Assembly (NCBI GenBank): GCA_947452905.1
Contig: CANGEP010000005.1
Location: 62,001 to 126,000 of the forward strand
DNA from: Bacteroidota bacterium
GTDB taxonomy: Bacteria; Bacteroidota; Bacteroidia; Chitinophagales; Chitinophagaceae
Direction: 5' to 3'
DNA length: 64,000 bases
The translations under genes and the position numbers were made by a program. Below, piece after piece: positions 55,040 through 63,868 of the stretch. Below the pieces are notes generated by a model. That model was not told the origin of the DNA and ran no database searches. It saw nothing but the letters and a program-made list of their open reading frames with translations. Each line of letters opens with the position of its first letter. The stretch's first letter is position 1.

Positions 55040-56764
55040 ATGCCAAGATCGGCCGACATTCAAAAATTAGCCCACCAGTACCTACCAGCTCAGTTTACTT
55101 TGACCGATTGGGATAGTTTAGTACCCTTTTTTGACGAACTCATCAACCGACCTATAGAAAGCAAAGAGGCGCTTGAAAAATGGTTACTAGACCTGAGTGA
55201 ATTGGAGGCATTTGTGAGTGAAGACGCATGTTGGAGACAAATTAAAATGACTTGTGATACCACCGATAAAAGCTTAGAGGATGCATTTACTTATTTCTGT
55301 ATGGAAATTCAACCTAAAATGCAACCCTATGCCGATGCCCTTAATAAAAAATTAATCGCTTCTCCATTTACTCAAGAGTTGGATCAAGCCACTTATTATA
55401 CTTACTTAAGATCGGTTAAAAAAAGCATTGATCTTTTTAGAACAGAAAATATTCCAATTCAAGCTGAGTTAAGTGTATTGCAACAACAGTATGGCACTAT
55501 TGCAGGTAAAATGACCATTGAAATGGAAGGTCAAGAATATACATTGCAACAAGCCGCGAAATTTTTAGAGCATGAAAGTAGAGCCGTAAGAGAAGAAGCT
55601 TATCGAAAAATTCAAGATCGTCGCTTACAGGATAAATCAGAGATGCATGATTTATTTTCCACCTTAATTCAAAAAAGACATCAGGTGGCGGTAAATGCCG
55701 GGTTTAAAAATTATCGCGATTATAAATTTGCCGAACTAGGCAGGTTTGATTATACTAAAGAAGATTGTTTTCAATTTCATGAAGCAGTAAAATTACATGT
55801 GCTTCCTTTAATTGATAAAATATATGCAAGAAAGAAAAATAAATTGGGCTTAGCTATTTTAAAGCCTTGGGATACCGAGGCCGAACCTGCTGGCACAAAG
55901 CCTTTGAGACCTTTCACTGATGGGAAAGATTTATATGAAAAATCGGTAGCTTGTTTTGAAAAACTAAATCCTTTTTTTGCCGACTGTTTAAAAAAGATGA
56001 ATGAACTACAGCATTTTGATTTAGAAAGTCGCAAAGGGAAAGCGCCAGGTGGATACAATTGTCCATTAGCCGAATCGGGAGCTCCTTTTATTTTCATGAA
56101 TGCAGCTGGACAAATGAGTGATGTAACTACTATGGTTCATGAAGGTGGTCACGCCATTCATTCTTTTTTAGCACATCCGTTATCACTAAGTGCATTTAAA
56201 GAATATCCAATGGAGATTGCAGAAGTAGCAAGTATGTCTATGGAATTATTTTCGATGAATCATTGGCAATCTTTTTTTAGCAATCCTGAAGATTTAAAGC
56301 GTGCACAAGAACATCAATTAGAAAGAACCATTACCATATTTCCTTGGATCGCTATCATAGATAAATTTCAGCATTGGGTGTACGAAAATCCTACACACAC
56401 CGTTGAACAAAGAACAAATGAGTGGTTGTTGATCTTAAAAGAATTTTCTACAACTAGTATTGATTACAGTGGATTAGAAGCTTATCGTGAAATTGGTTGG
56501 CAAAGGCAACTGCATCTTTTTGAAGTTCCTTTTTATTACATCGAATATGGTATTGCACAATTGGGAGCCATTGGTATGTGGATGCAGTATCAACAAAATC
56601 CAACCCAAGCGCTAGAAAACTATATGAATGCTTTAGCTTTAGGCGGTACTAAAACTTTACCCGAATTATATAAAACCGCTGGCCTGCAATTTGATTTTTC
56701 TCCCGCTTATGTTAAAAATTTAATGGATTTCACCAACCAAGAATTAGAAAAATTGTTTGTTTAA
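55040..56764 (+). CDS. M3 family oligoendopeptidase (PepF-like)
   Basis: A 574-residue zinc metallopeptidase. The zinc motif HEGGH lies in TMVHEGGHAIHSF (about residues 367-371) with the downstream glutamate in MEIAEVASMSMELF. The N-terminal helical domain and APGGYNCPLAESGAPFIFMN are typical of the oligoendopeptidase F group. There is no signal peptide, so it degrades short peptides in the cytoplasm. The plug-like small gene begins 11 bases downstream. Confidence 0.93.
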   Translation: MPRSADIQKLAHQYLPAQFTLTDWDSLVPFFDELINRPIESKEALEKWLLDLSELEAFVSEDACWRQIKMTCDTTDKSLEDAFTYFCMEIQPKMQPYADALNKKLIASPFTQELDQATYYTYLRSVKKSIDLFRTENIPIQAELSVLQQQYGTIAGKMTIEMEGQEYTLQQAAKFLEHESRAVREEAYRKIQDRRLQDKSEMHDLFSTLIQKRHQVAVNAGFKNYRDYKFAELGRFDYTKEDCFQFHEAVKLHVLPLIDKIYARKKNKLGLAILKPWDTEAEPAGTKPLRPFTDGKDLYEKSVACFEKLNPFFADCLKKMNELQHFDLESRKGKAPGGYNCPLAESGAPFIFMNAAGQMSDVTTMVHEGGHAIHSFLAHPLSLSAFKEYPMEIAEVASMSMELFSMNHWQSFFSNPEDLKRAQEHQLERTITIFPWIAIIDKFQHWVYENPTHTVEQRTNEWLLILKEFSTTSIDYSGLEAYREIGWQRQLHLFEVPFYYIEYGIAQLGAIGMWMQYQQNPTQALENYMNALALGGTKTLPELYKTAGLQFDFSPAYVKNLMDFTNQELEKLFV

Positions 56765-56775
56765 AAATCTCAAGT

Positions 56776-57069
56776 ATGAAAAAAATATTTTTTGTTGCCT
56801 TATTGTTTACAACTGCTACTGTATTTGCACAGACACCTAAAACAGCTGCTGCTGCAGGCCATGCTAATGATGCAAAAAGCGATCCTTCTATGCCTACTTA
56901 TTTAGTGGATGGAGTGGAAACCCCTTATGCTAAAGTGGTAAAAATTAATACTACCTTAATTGAATCAATGAATGTATATAAAGGGCCAGAAGCGATTGCA
57001 AAATTTGGCGCCAAATACAAACACGGTCTTGTGTTATTGAAATTAAAAAAAGCGGGCACTAAAAAATAA
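56776..57069 (+). CDS. Secreted mini-protein resembling a TonB receptor plug segment
   Basis: A 97-residue protein with a signal peptide (residues 1-19, ending TVFAQ), a low-complexity Ala-rich linker and a 55-residue C-terminal domain: MPTYLVDGVETPYAKVVKIN, then IESMNVYKGPEAIAKFGAKYKHGLVLLKLKK. This follows the pattern of the TonB receptor plug core (VDG...ME...I..I.VLKG..A...YG..A.NGVI.I.TK) but stands alone with no barrel. The function is unknown; it could be a periplasmic decoy, an adaptor for TonB, or a relic. It is probably co-transcribed with the M3 peptidase. Confidence 0.6.
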   Translation: MKKIFFVALLFTTATVFAQTPKTAAAAGHANDAKSDPSMPTYLVDGVETPYAKVVKINTTLIESMNVYKGPEAIAKFGAKYKHGLVLLKLKKAGTKK

Positions 57070-57070
57070 C

Positions 57071-58336
57071 TTACCCATTAGAAGGGCCATTATTTCTTGG
57101 CTCATTATTACGGGATCCGTTATTGTTGGGTCTAGGTCCATTGTTTCTCGGTCCGTTGGGTCTAGGTCCATTGTTTCTTGGCCCTTGGTTATTAGGTCTC
57201 GGCCCGTTATTATTAAATCCTCTTTGTTGATCTCTTTTACGACGATCATTTTTCTCTAATGTCCTTAAGCTAATTTGACCCACTACATCAACAAAAGAGG
57301 GCTCTACCTCTTTTGGTTTGCCACTGGTTACTTCAACCGCTTGTAATTCATCCACCACTGTTCCTTGTTGGTTTAAACGTTTAATTTCTTTTACACGTTC
57401 AATCGTTAATGGATAGTGTTTAGTATTATTAGGCAGCGTGTACCACATTAGGTTTTTGAAAATATCTTTCTTAATTAAGAAAGCTGTTCCCATAGCCGTT
57501 TGTAAATTATCGGCATAGTCGGGGAATGCTTGTAATGCGTCTAAATAAGTATCCAGCTCAAAATTTAAACAACATTTTAAGCGACCACATTGACCACTTA
57601 ATTTTGTTTGATTGATGGATAAGTTTTGATAGCGAGCAGCAGTGGTGTTTACACTTTTGAAATCATGTAACCAAGTGCTACAACAAAGTTCTCTTCCACA
57701 ACTTCCAATACCACCTAATTTTGCTGCTTCTTGTCTAATTCCGATTTGACGCATCTCCACTTTTACTTTAAATTCTCCAGCAAATATTCTGATAAGTTCT
57801 CTAAAGTCGATACGATCGTCGGCTGTATAAAAGAAAGTCGCTTTTTTGCCATCTGCCTGAATTTCCACTTCACTTAGTTTCATGGCCAGTTTTAGGTGGG
57901 TTGCATGAGTTCGGCTTCTTGCTAAAATATCGGCTTCTCTTGATTTGCTAATTTTGAAAGTTTCAATTTCACGGTCTGCGGAAGGGCGTAAAATCTTTTT
58001 CATATCAGGGTTAAATTCATCTACCCCGCGTTTTTTTAGTTGAACTCTTACCAATTCACCGGTAAGGGATACTTCGCCAAGGTCATAACCATTAATACCT
58101 TCAACGGTTACATAATCACCTTTTTCGAATTGCTGTAAAGTTGTATTTCTGAAAAATTCTTTTCGGCTGCCTTGTTTAAAGCTTACTTCAACCACCTTAC
58201 ATTGACTATCCATATCATCGATAGGTAAGTCTCTAAGCCAATCGTGAACATTTAATCTGTTGCAAGCCCCAGAGCTACAACCGCCATTACTTTTGCAGCC
58301 TCCTGGTTTCCCAGTTCCGCAGGATCCACATCCCAT
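57071..58336 (-). CDS. PSP1/RicT-like protein with Asn-Gly-Pro-Arg repeat tail
   Basis: A 421-residue protein. A Cys/Gly-rich N-terminus (MGCGSCGTGKPGGCKSNGGC) precedes a PSP1 domain (KVVEVSFKQGSRKEFFRN) and the conserved RicT cysteine motifs GSCGRELCCSTWLHDF and GQCGRLKCCLNFE, which suit an iron-sulphur or zinc site. A C-terminal disordered tail repeats NNGPRPN. RicT of Bacillus acts in a complex that promotes RNase Y-dependent RNA processing. Bacteroidota homologues have no proven role. It is in a minus-strand block with holB. Confidence 0.85.
   Translation of the reverse strand: MGCGSCGTGKPGGCKSNGGCSSGACNRLNVHDWLRDLPIDDMDSQCKVVEVSFKQGSRKEFFRNTTLQQFEKGDYVTVEGINGYDLGEVSLTGELVRVQLKKRGVDEFNPDMKKILRPSADREIETFKISKSREADILARSRTHATHLKLAMKLSEVEIQADGKKATFFYTADDRIDFRELIRIFAGEFKVKVEMRQIGIRQEAAKLGGIGSCGRELCCSTWLHDFKSVNTTAARYQNLSINQTKLSGQCGRLKCCLNFELDTYLDALQAFPDYADNLQTAMGTAFLIKKDIFKNLMWYTLPNNTKHYPLTIERVKEIKRLNQQGTVVDELQAVEVTSGKPKEVEPSFVDVVGQISLRTLEKNDRRKRDQQRGFNNNGPRPNNQGPRNNGPRPNGPRNNGPRPNNNGSRNNEPRNNGPSNG
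57125..57178. repeat. 30-bp tandem repeat in the ricT-like gene tail
   Basis: An identical 24-base segment occurs at 57125-57148 and 57155-57178, with more diverged copies around them, giving a period of 30 bases (ten codons, NGPRPN... unit). The reading frame is intact; copy number could vary between strains. Confidence 0.8.
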
Positions 58337-58408
58337 ATATTGTTAGTTCAAACTGTTAATGAATAAAAATGCCAGCCTTGCCCCCATCTGAAAATACCAC
58401 ACTGGGCC

Positions 58409-59611
58409 TTAGGCTTCTGTCAAAATTAAGGTTTTGTTCTGAATGATGTGGTAGAACTTGATGCCCAAGGCCATAAAGAGCATTTTTGGGTTGGCATTCC
58501 GCTCAATATGGTAAACAGCCTTATCCAATTCTTCTATTAAGGCCTCCATTTGCCCTACACCCGCTATTTTATTGATTCTGAGTGCAAAATCCTTTAAACT
58601 AGGGTCTAAAGCTAGCTCATTACCTAAAACTTTTATTCGAATACTTTGCTCTATAAGATGATTAAAATACTTTAAAAATTGCTTTTGCGGCTCTCTACCC
58701 ATTTTACTCATTTCATCCACCCATTTAAGCTGGGCAAGGGGGCCACCCTTTAAAATAGCATTTAGCCATTCTCTAATTTGAGTAAGATGGTCTGCGTCAC
58801 TATGTTGGATGAGGTGTAAGGCTTCTCTATAATTACCATCCGAAATGGCGGCAATTTGAGCTGCTTTTTCGGGATCAAGTTGCGCATTTCTTACCAATGC
58901 CTCTTCAATCTCGGAACTACTTAAACGTGGCACTTTAATATATTGACAGCGACTTAGTATGGTTGGCAAAATATTTTCTTCTGAACTAGCTACTAATAAG
59001 AAGATAGTGTTATCTGGGGGCTCTTCGATAAGCTTTAGTAATTTATTACCTTCTTTTCCTAAATATTCTGGCATCCAAATAACCAGCACTTTAAAAGCAC
59101 TTTCGAAACTTTTAAAAGACAGTTTTTTTATAATCTCAGCACATTCGTCGGCACTTATATTTCCTTGTTTGTTTTCTGCATTGATGGATTGTAGCCAATC
59201 AAATACATTGCCATAAGGGTAGCCGTTTATAAAGCTCCGCCACTCTTCGATAAAATTGGCGCTTATATTTTTTTTGCCTCCTTTTTCAAGTGTTATACTT
59301 GGAAAAGAAAAATGCAAATCGGGGTGCATTAACTGACTTGCTCTATGATAAGCAGGTAGGGTTTCAATTTCGTCGGGACTATAAATAGTGGGAGTTACAG
59401 GGCTGGGGGGCGCACCAAATAAATCGGCTGAGGCCTCCTTTTCATTATTGGGAAGGCTAACAATATACTGCGCAAAAGCAATGGCCAAGGGCAATGCCCC
59501 TGATCCTTCAGGCCCTACAAACAATAAAGCATGACTCAGCCTTTGATGCTGAACCATCTCTATTAATTGTTGCTTAAGTTTTTCTTGTCCAATTACCTCC
59601 TTTAGTAACAT
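58409..59611 (-). CDS. holB: DNA polymerase III subunit delta' (clamp loader)
   Basis: AAA+ clamp-loader subunit. 400 residues. It opens with VIGQEKLKQQLIEMVQHQRLSHALLFVGPEGSGALPLA. The Walker A lysine is replaced (GPEGSGALP), as expected for a delta' that does not hydrolyse ATP. The sensor region is SRCQYIKVPRLSSSEIEEAL. The zinc cysteines of the E. coli protein are absent. It lies in a run of minus-strand genes, downstream of the glutathione peroxidase gene. Confidence 0.88.
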   Translation of the reverse strand: MLLKEVIGQEKLKQQLIEMVQHQRLSHALLFVGPEGSGALPLAIAFAQYIVSLPNNEKEASADLFGAPPSPVTPTIYSPDEIETLPAYHRASQLMHPDLHFSFPSITLEKGGKKNISANFIEEWRSFINGYPYGNVFDWLQSINAENKQGNISADECAEIIKKLSFKSFESAFKVLVIWMPEYLGKEGNKLLKLIEEPPDNTIFLLVASSEENILPTILSRCQYIKVPRLSSSEIEEALVRNAQLDPEKAAQIAAISDGNYREALHLIQHSDADHLTQIREWLNAILKGGPLAQLKWVDEMSKMGREPQKQFLKYFNHLIEQSIRIKVLGNELALDPSLKDFALRINKIAGVGQMEALIEELDKAVYHIERNANPKMLFMALGIKFYHIIQNKTLILTEA

Positions 59612-59644
59612 GTAGCGAAGATAATGGATAGTTGAACAAGCCGA

Positions 59645-60169
59645 TTACTTTAGTTGAGACAAAATTTGATCACTATCAGGTTTTACATTGCTTGGATAAT
59701 AAGCAATCATTTTACCATTTTCGTCTAACAAAAATTTATTAAAATTCCAGCTAATACTAGCATCCAATATGCCGTTTTTTGCCTTTTGAGTAAGCCACTG
59801 ATAAATAGCTGCTGTATTTTCACCTTTTACATCAATTTTGTCGGCTAGAGGGAAAGTAACGCCGTAATTCTTTTTACAAAAACTTACAATTTCTTCGTTG
59901 GTTCCTGGCTCTTGCCCACCAAATTGATTACATGGAAATCCAATAATCACTAATTTATCCTTGTATTGCTCGTATACTTTTTCGAGACCTTCGTATTGTG
60001 GGGTATAACCACATTTACTGGCTGTGTTAACCACTAATATTTTCTTGCCTTTGAAGCTCGCAAAATCAATTTGCTTACCATCAATGCTTTTAACTTTAAA
60101 ACTATGTATGCTTTGAGCATTTACGAACAAAGTACACATCATTAATAATAAACTAGCTACTATTTTCAT
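59645..60169 (-). CDS. Exported glutathione peroxidase-family (thiol peroxidase) protein
   Basis: Reduces peroxides using thiols. 174 residues with a signal peptide (residues 1-19, ending LFVNAQ), so periplasmic. The peroxidatic Cys53 is in VVNTASKCGYTPQYEGLE. The Gln-Trp partners are in GFPCNQFGGQEPG and ISWNFNKF. C80 and C98 are candidate resolving cysteines, suggesting thioredoxin-like reductant use rather than glutathione. A 16-bp perfect palindrome 12 bases upstream of the start is a candidate operator. Confidence 0.92.
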   Translation of the reverse strand: MKIVASLLLMMCTLFVNAQSIHSFKVKSIDGKQIDFASFKGKKILVVNTASKCGYTPQYEGLEKVYEQYKDKLVIIGFPCNQFGGQEPGTNEEIVSFCKKNYGVTFPLADKIDVKGENTAAIYQWLTQKAKNGILDASISWNFNKFLLDENGKMIAYYPSNVKPDSDQILSQLK

Positions 60170-60180
60170 TGGGAATTATT

Positions 60181-60196
60181 TTATATTACAATATAA
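60181..60196. promoter_or_regulatory. 16-bp palindrome before the peroxidase gene
   Basis: TTATATT-ac-AATATAA, perfect arms of 7 bp, 12-27 bases upstream of the peroxidase start. It resembles the PerR/Fur-type 7-n-7 dyad (TTATAAT-n-ATTATAA) but with a two-base spacer and different inner bases. A regulatory role is inferred from position and gene type. Confidence 0.4.
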
Positions 60197-60219
60197 CCAA
60201 TTTTTTTAAAAAAGGTTGA

Positions 60220-60933
60220 CTAGATAGTATAGGCGGCTGTAGCAAAGCTAATGGAGGAAGGCTTGGCTGCTACTAAACACAGAAAAGCAGCTTCTAGTGT
60301 AGCACCTGTGGTGATTATATCGTCAACAACCAATATATGTTTCCCCTTAATTTGTTTTTGGGTATCAAGTTCAAAAACATTGTCTCGAATATTTTCCCTT
60401 TGCAATCGATTTTGGAGGGTTTGCGTGGGGGTAGCTTTATTTTTTTTCATACAATCCTGGATACTTAAATGAGGCAGAATTTTTTGAATTCCAATGCATA
60501 AAAGTAAGGATTGATTGTAGGTTCTTTTTTTACTTTTTTGTTTAGTAATGGGAATTGGTACTAAATAATCAATGTATTGCATAGGAGCAGATTTTTGAAT
60601 GGCGATACCCATTAATTCTCCTAAATGTAAACCAGCTGTTTTGTTTTGTTGATATTTTAGACCCATAATTATTTTTTGCACTAAGCTTTCCTTGGTGAAA
60701 AATAAAAGTGAGGCAGCCACTTGGCAATCCACTCTTCCCCAAAATATTTTCTCCACTTCGTTTTCTTTTATTTCAAAAAATCCGGTATGGGGCAATGATT
60801 TTATGCATTCATCACATAGTATATGCTCTTTGACTATGGTATCTAGTCCACAGCCTAAACAAATATGGGGGTAAAAAAGATGTTTAAAAGAATCAAGATA
60901 TTCTTTAGTGTAGGAAAATACCTTGCGCCACAT
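60220..60933 (-). CDS. comF: ComF family phosphoribosyltransferase-fold protein
   Basis: A 237-residue protein with an N-terminal zinc-binding segment (CLGCGLDTIVKEHILCDEC) and a C-terminal PRTase loop LVVDDIITTGATLEAA. ComF is required for natural transformation in several bacteria, perhaps linking uptake to helicase or nucleotide handling. Many non-competent Bacteroidota also carry it. Its start ATG overlaps the radA stop by one base, so translation is probably coupled. Confidence 0.9.
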   Translation of the reverse strand: MWRKVFSYTKEYLDSFKHLFYPHICLGCGLDTIVKEHILCDECIKSLPHTGFFEIKENEVEKIFWGRVDCQVAASLLFFTKESLVQKIIMGLKYQQNKTAGLHLGELMGIAIQKSAPMQYIDYLVPIPITKQKSKKRTYNQSLLLCIGIQKILPHLSIQDCMKKNKATPTQTLQNRLQRENIRDNVFELDTQKQIKGKHILVVDDIITTGATLEAAFLCLVAAKPSSISFATAAYTI

Positions 60934-62303
60934 TAAAAGAAAAGACGATAAGCCTCGTCCACTCTTTCAATAGGAATAATTTGTATGCTATGCTTTTTGG
61001 GTTCGATACCTTTTTGATTAAAGCTCGAAATATATATTTTTTCAAAACCCAATTTCTCAGCTTCTGCTATTCTTTGCTGAATTCTATTTACAGCTCTTAT
61101 CTCCCCATTAAGTCCAACTTCGCCTGCAAAACAAATGCCCTGTGGCAAACAAATATCTTCATAGGAGGAAAGCAAAGAAAGTATAATAGCTAAGTCTAAA
61201 GAAGGGTCTTCTATTTTTAATCCACCTGCAATATTTACAAACACATCCTTCATGCCAAAAGCAAAGCCACCTCTTTTTTCTAAAACTGCTAATAGTAATT
61301 GCAATCTTCTTAAATCAAAACCGGTAACAGTTCTTTGAGGAGTTCCATAAACGCTTTGAGTGACTAATGCTTGCACTTCGATTAGCAAGGGGCGCATGCC
61401 TTCCATAGAGGCGGCAATAGTGCTACCACTTAAGGATTCATTTCTTTGTGCAATTAAAAAAGCAGAAGGGTTGGTTACCACTTTCATGCCTTCGCCAGTC
61501 ATTTCGTAAATACCTAATTCACTAGTACTCCCAAATCTATTTTTGAGTGTTCGCAACATGCGATAAGCATAATGTCGATCTCCTTCGAATTGCAATACAG
61601 TGTCAACCATATGTTCTAAAATTTTAGGTCCTGCTATGGTACCTTCTTTAGTGATATGGCCTATAAGGAAAACAGGAGTGCCAGTTTCTTTAGCAAAGCG
61701 TTGAAACTCTGCTGCAGTTTGTTTAATCTGCGAAACACTACCTGCTGCCGCTTCGATCAAATTGGATTCAAGCGTTTGTATAGAGTCCACAATTACAACA
61801 GTAGGCTTTAATTTTTTAACGGCCTTAAAAATTTGCTGTGTATGAGTTTCAGTAAGTAAGTAAAAATTTTCATTGCTAATTTGTAAACGATCGGCACGCA
61901 TTTTTATTTGCTGAATACTTTCTTCTCCACTGATGTATAAAACCACTTGGTCTTTCATCATCAATCCTTGTTGTAAAAACAAAGTACTTTTTCCTATACC
62001 AGGTTCTCCTGCTACAAGTACGATAGAGCCTAATACTATACCGCCTCCTAAAACTCTATTTAATTCGAAGTCGGCACTTGAAATTCTTTTTTCGGATTGA
62101 CTATTAACTTCATTAATCGAAATTACTTCGGTTCCTTTTTGTTGTGCAGTGTATCCTTCCCAACCTTCCGATTTTTTCTCCCCCTTTTCCACTAATTCTT
62201 CAGTAAAAGTATTCCACTCATTACAAGCAGGACACTTACCAGCCCACTTAGCCGATTCATAACCACAGTTATTACAAAAGAAAGAGGATTTGGATTTGCT
62301 CAT
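60933..62303 (-). CDS. radA: DNA repair protein RadA
   Basis: RecA-like branch-migration factor. 456 residues. An N-terminal C4 zinc finger (CNNCGYESAKWAGKCPAC), Walker A GEPGIGKST, the RadA-specific KNRFGST motif and a C-terminal Lon-like domain (GLNGEIRAVNRIQQRIAEAEKLGF) are all present. It promotes DNA strand exchange during recombination and, in competent species, transformation. Coupling to comF supports a shared DNA-processing role. Confidence 0.97.
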   Translation of the reverse strand: MSKSKSSFFCNNCGYESAKWAGKCPACNEWNTFTEELVEKGEKKSEGWEGYTAQQKGTEVISINEVNSQSEKRISSADFELNRVLGGGIVLGSIVLVAGEPGIGKSTLFLQQGLMMKDQVVLYISGEESIQQIKMRADRLQISNENFYLLTETHTQQIFKAVKKLKPTVVIVDSIQTLESNLIEAAAGSVSQIKQTAAEFQRFAKETGTPVFLIGHITKEGTIAGPKILEHMVDTVLQFEGDRHYAYRMLRTLKNRFGSTSELGIYEMTGEGMKVVTNPSAFLIAQRNESLSGSTIAASMEGMRPLLIEVQALVTQSVYGTPQRTVTGFDLRRLQLLLAVLEKRGGFAFGMKDVFVNIAGGLKIEDPSLDLAIILSLLSSYEDICLPQGICFAGEVGLNGEIRAVNRIQQRIAEAEKLGFEKIYISSFNQKGIEPKKHSIQIIPIERVDEAYRLFF

Positions 62304-62320
62304 ACCATTTACTTAATTAA

Positions 62321-63868
62321 CTACAATTTAATCTCTTCTTGTTGCTCGTCCAAAAACTTATATTCCACCAAGTGACTTGTATTAGAAGCTTGAGAACTAA
62401 GTTTAATCTTATACTTTTTTCTCCAACCTTTAATGATACTATTAAAAATACCCTTGGTTAAATGTGAATGAATGATGGGGTGCACTAAAATCTGTAATTT
62501 ATGATGACCATGGGTAGCTAAATAAGCTAGTTTCTTTTCCATTTCATCTTCTAATAATAAGGTAGAAGTTATTTTACCTGTGCCTGAACAAGCAGGACAA
62601 TCTTCAGAGGTATTAATATTCACCTCAGGTCTTATCCTTTGGCGGGTAGCTTGTAATAATCCAAATTTAGAAATAGGTAATACAGAATGTCTTGCACGGT
62701 CAGTTTTCATAAATCCTTCTAAGGCCTCTTGTACTTTTCTTTTGTTTTCAGGAAGTTTCATATCGATAAAATCGATAACAATAATACCACCAATATCTCT
62801 TAGCCTTAATTGACGAGCAATTTCTTCGGCCGCTTCCATATTAGTTTGTAATGCATTCTCTTCTTGGTTATTGCTTACACTTTTAAAACCACTATTAACA
62901 TCAATTACATGCAAGGCTTCTGTGTGCTCTATGATTAAGTAAGCACCACTTGTAAGGTTAACTGTTTTGCCAAAAGATGATTTTACTTGTTTGGTAATTG
63001 CATATTGATCAAAAATAGATTGATCGCCTGTATGCAAACTTAAAATATTAGATTTTGCAGGAGCAATTCTTTGTAAGTAAGATAAAGTAATATCAAATAT
63101 TTTTTTATCGTTTACTACTATCTTATTAAAATCCTCGCTCAATAAATCTCTTAAGATACTAGTGGTTTTACTTTCCTCACTCATAATACGCGTGGGAGGC
63201 ACTGCACCTTTTAAATTAGATTGTATATTTTTCCAGTTCTCTACCAACGTCAATAAATCCTCGTGTAACTCAGCTGTAGATTTTCCTTCCGCAGCGGTTC
63301 TAACTATTACCCCAAAGTTTTTAGGCCTTATAGATTCCATCATTTTTTGAAGACGCTTACGCTCTTCGCCAGAATGTATTTTTTTAGAAACGGCTACAAT
63401 TTCGTTGAAAGGGGTAAGTACAACAAAGCGTCCTGCTAATGAAATTTCACAAGTAAGTCTTGGTCCTTTAGCTGCAATCGGTTCTTTTAGAATTTGTACA
63501 AGCACATTGGGCTTGCCGCTTAGTACTTCACTTATTTTGCCAGTTTTAATAATTTCTGCAGCAGTTTGAAATTTCGAAAAATCAAAACTGTTGTCATTAT
63601 TATTAACCGCCTCCTGCGTGTATTTGATAATGGATTTAACATAGGGGCTTAAATCGGTGTAATGCAAAAAAGCATCTTTCTCGAATCCAACATCTACAAA
63701 TGCAGCGTTTAAACCAGGAATTATTTTCTTAACCTTTCCTAAATATAAATCACCCACAGCCCAACGAGTATCCATTTTCTCATTATGGATCTCTACCAAT
63801 TTCTTGTCCTCTAATAAGGCAATTTCTACCCCATCAGCGGTACTATTTATTATTAAGTCTTTATTCAC
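62321..63868 (-). CDS. rng: Ribonuclease E/G family endoribonuclease
   Basis: Processes rRNA and mRNA. About 515 residues. The N-terminal start region reads NKDLIINSTADGVEIALLEDKKLVEIH, followed by an S1-like domain (AVGDLYLGKVKKIIPGLNAAFVDVGFEKDAFLHY). Catalytic Asp residues lie in VIDVNSGFKS and GGIIVIDFIDM, and a zinc-link CPACSGTG is present. The frame is open to a TTG at 63904, but the conserved N-terminus begins at the GTG at 63868, which I take as the start. In related genomes an HU gene often lies upstream; here the window ends first. Confidence 0.93.
   Translation of the reverse strand: MNKDLIINSTADGVEIALLEDKKLVEIHNEKMDTRWAVGDLYLGKVKKIIPGLNAAFVDVGFEKDAFLHYTDLSPYVKSIIKYTQEAVNNNDNSFDFSKFQTAAEIIKTGKISEVLSGKPNVLVQILKEPIAAKGPRLTCEISLAGRFVVLTPFNEIVAVSKKIHSGEERKRLQKMMESIRPKNFGVIVRTAAEGKSTAELHEDLLTLVENWKNIQSNLKGAVPPTRIMSEESKTTSILRDLLSEDFNKIVVNDKKIFDITLSYLQRIAPAKSNILSLHTGDQSIFDQYAITKQVKSSFGKTVNLTSGAYLIIEHTEALHVIDVNSGFKSVSNNQEENALQTNMEAAEEIARQLRLRDIGGIIVIDFIDMKLPENKRKVQEALEGFMKTDRARHSVLPISKFGLLQATRQRIRPEVNINTSEDCPACSGTGKITSTLLLEDEMEKKLAYLATHGHHKLQILVHPIIHSHLTKGIFNSIIKGWRKKYKIKLSSQASNTSHLVEYKFLDEQQEEIKL

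Noticed and set aside
60195..60217. AACC-A/T-run-GGTT hairpin after comF
   Set aside because: Almost all pairs are A-T within homopolymer runs and no separate U-tract follows; too weak to call a terminator.
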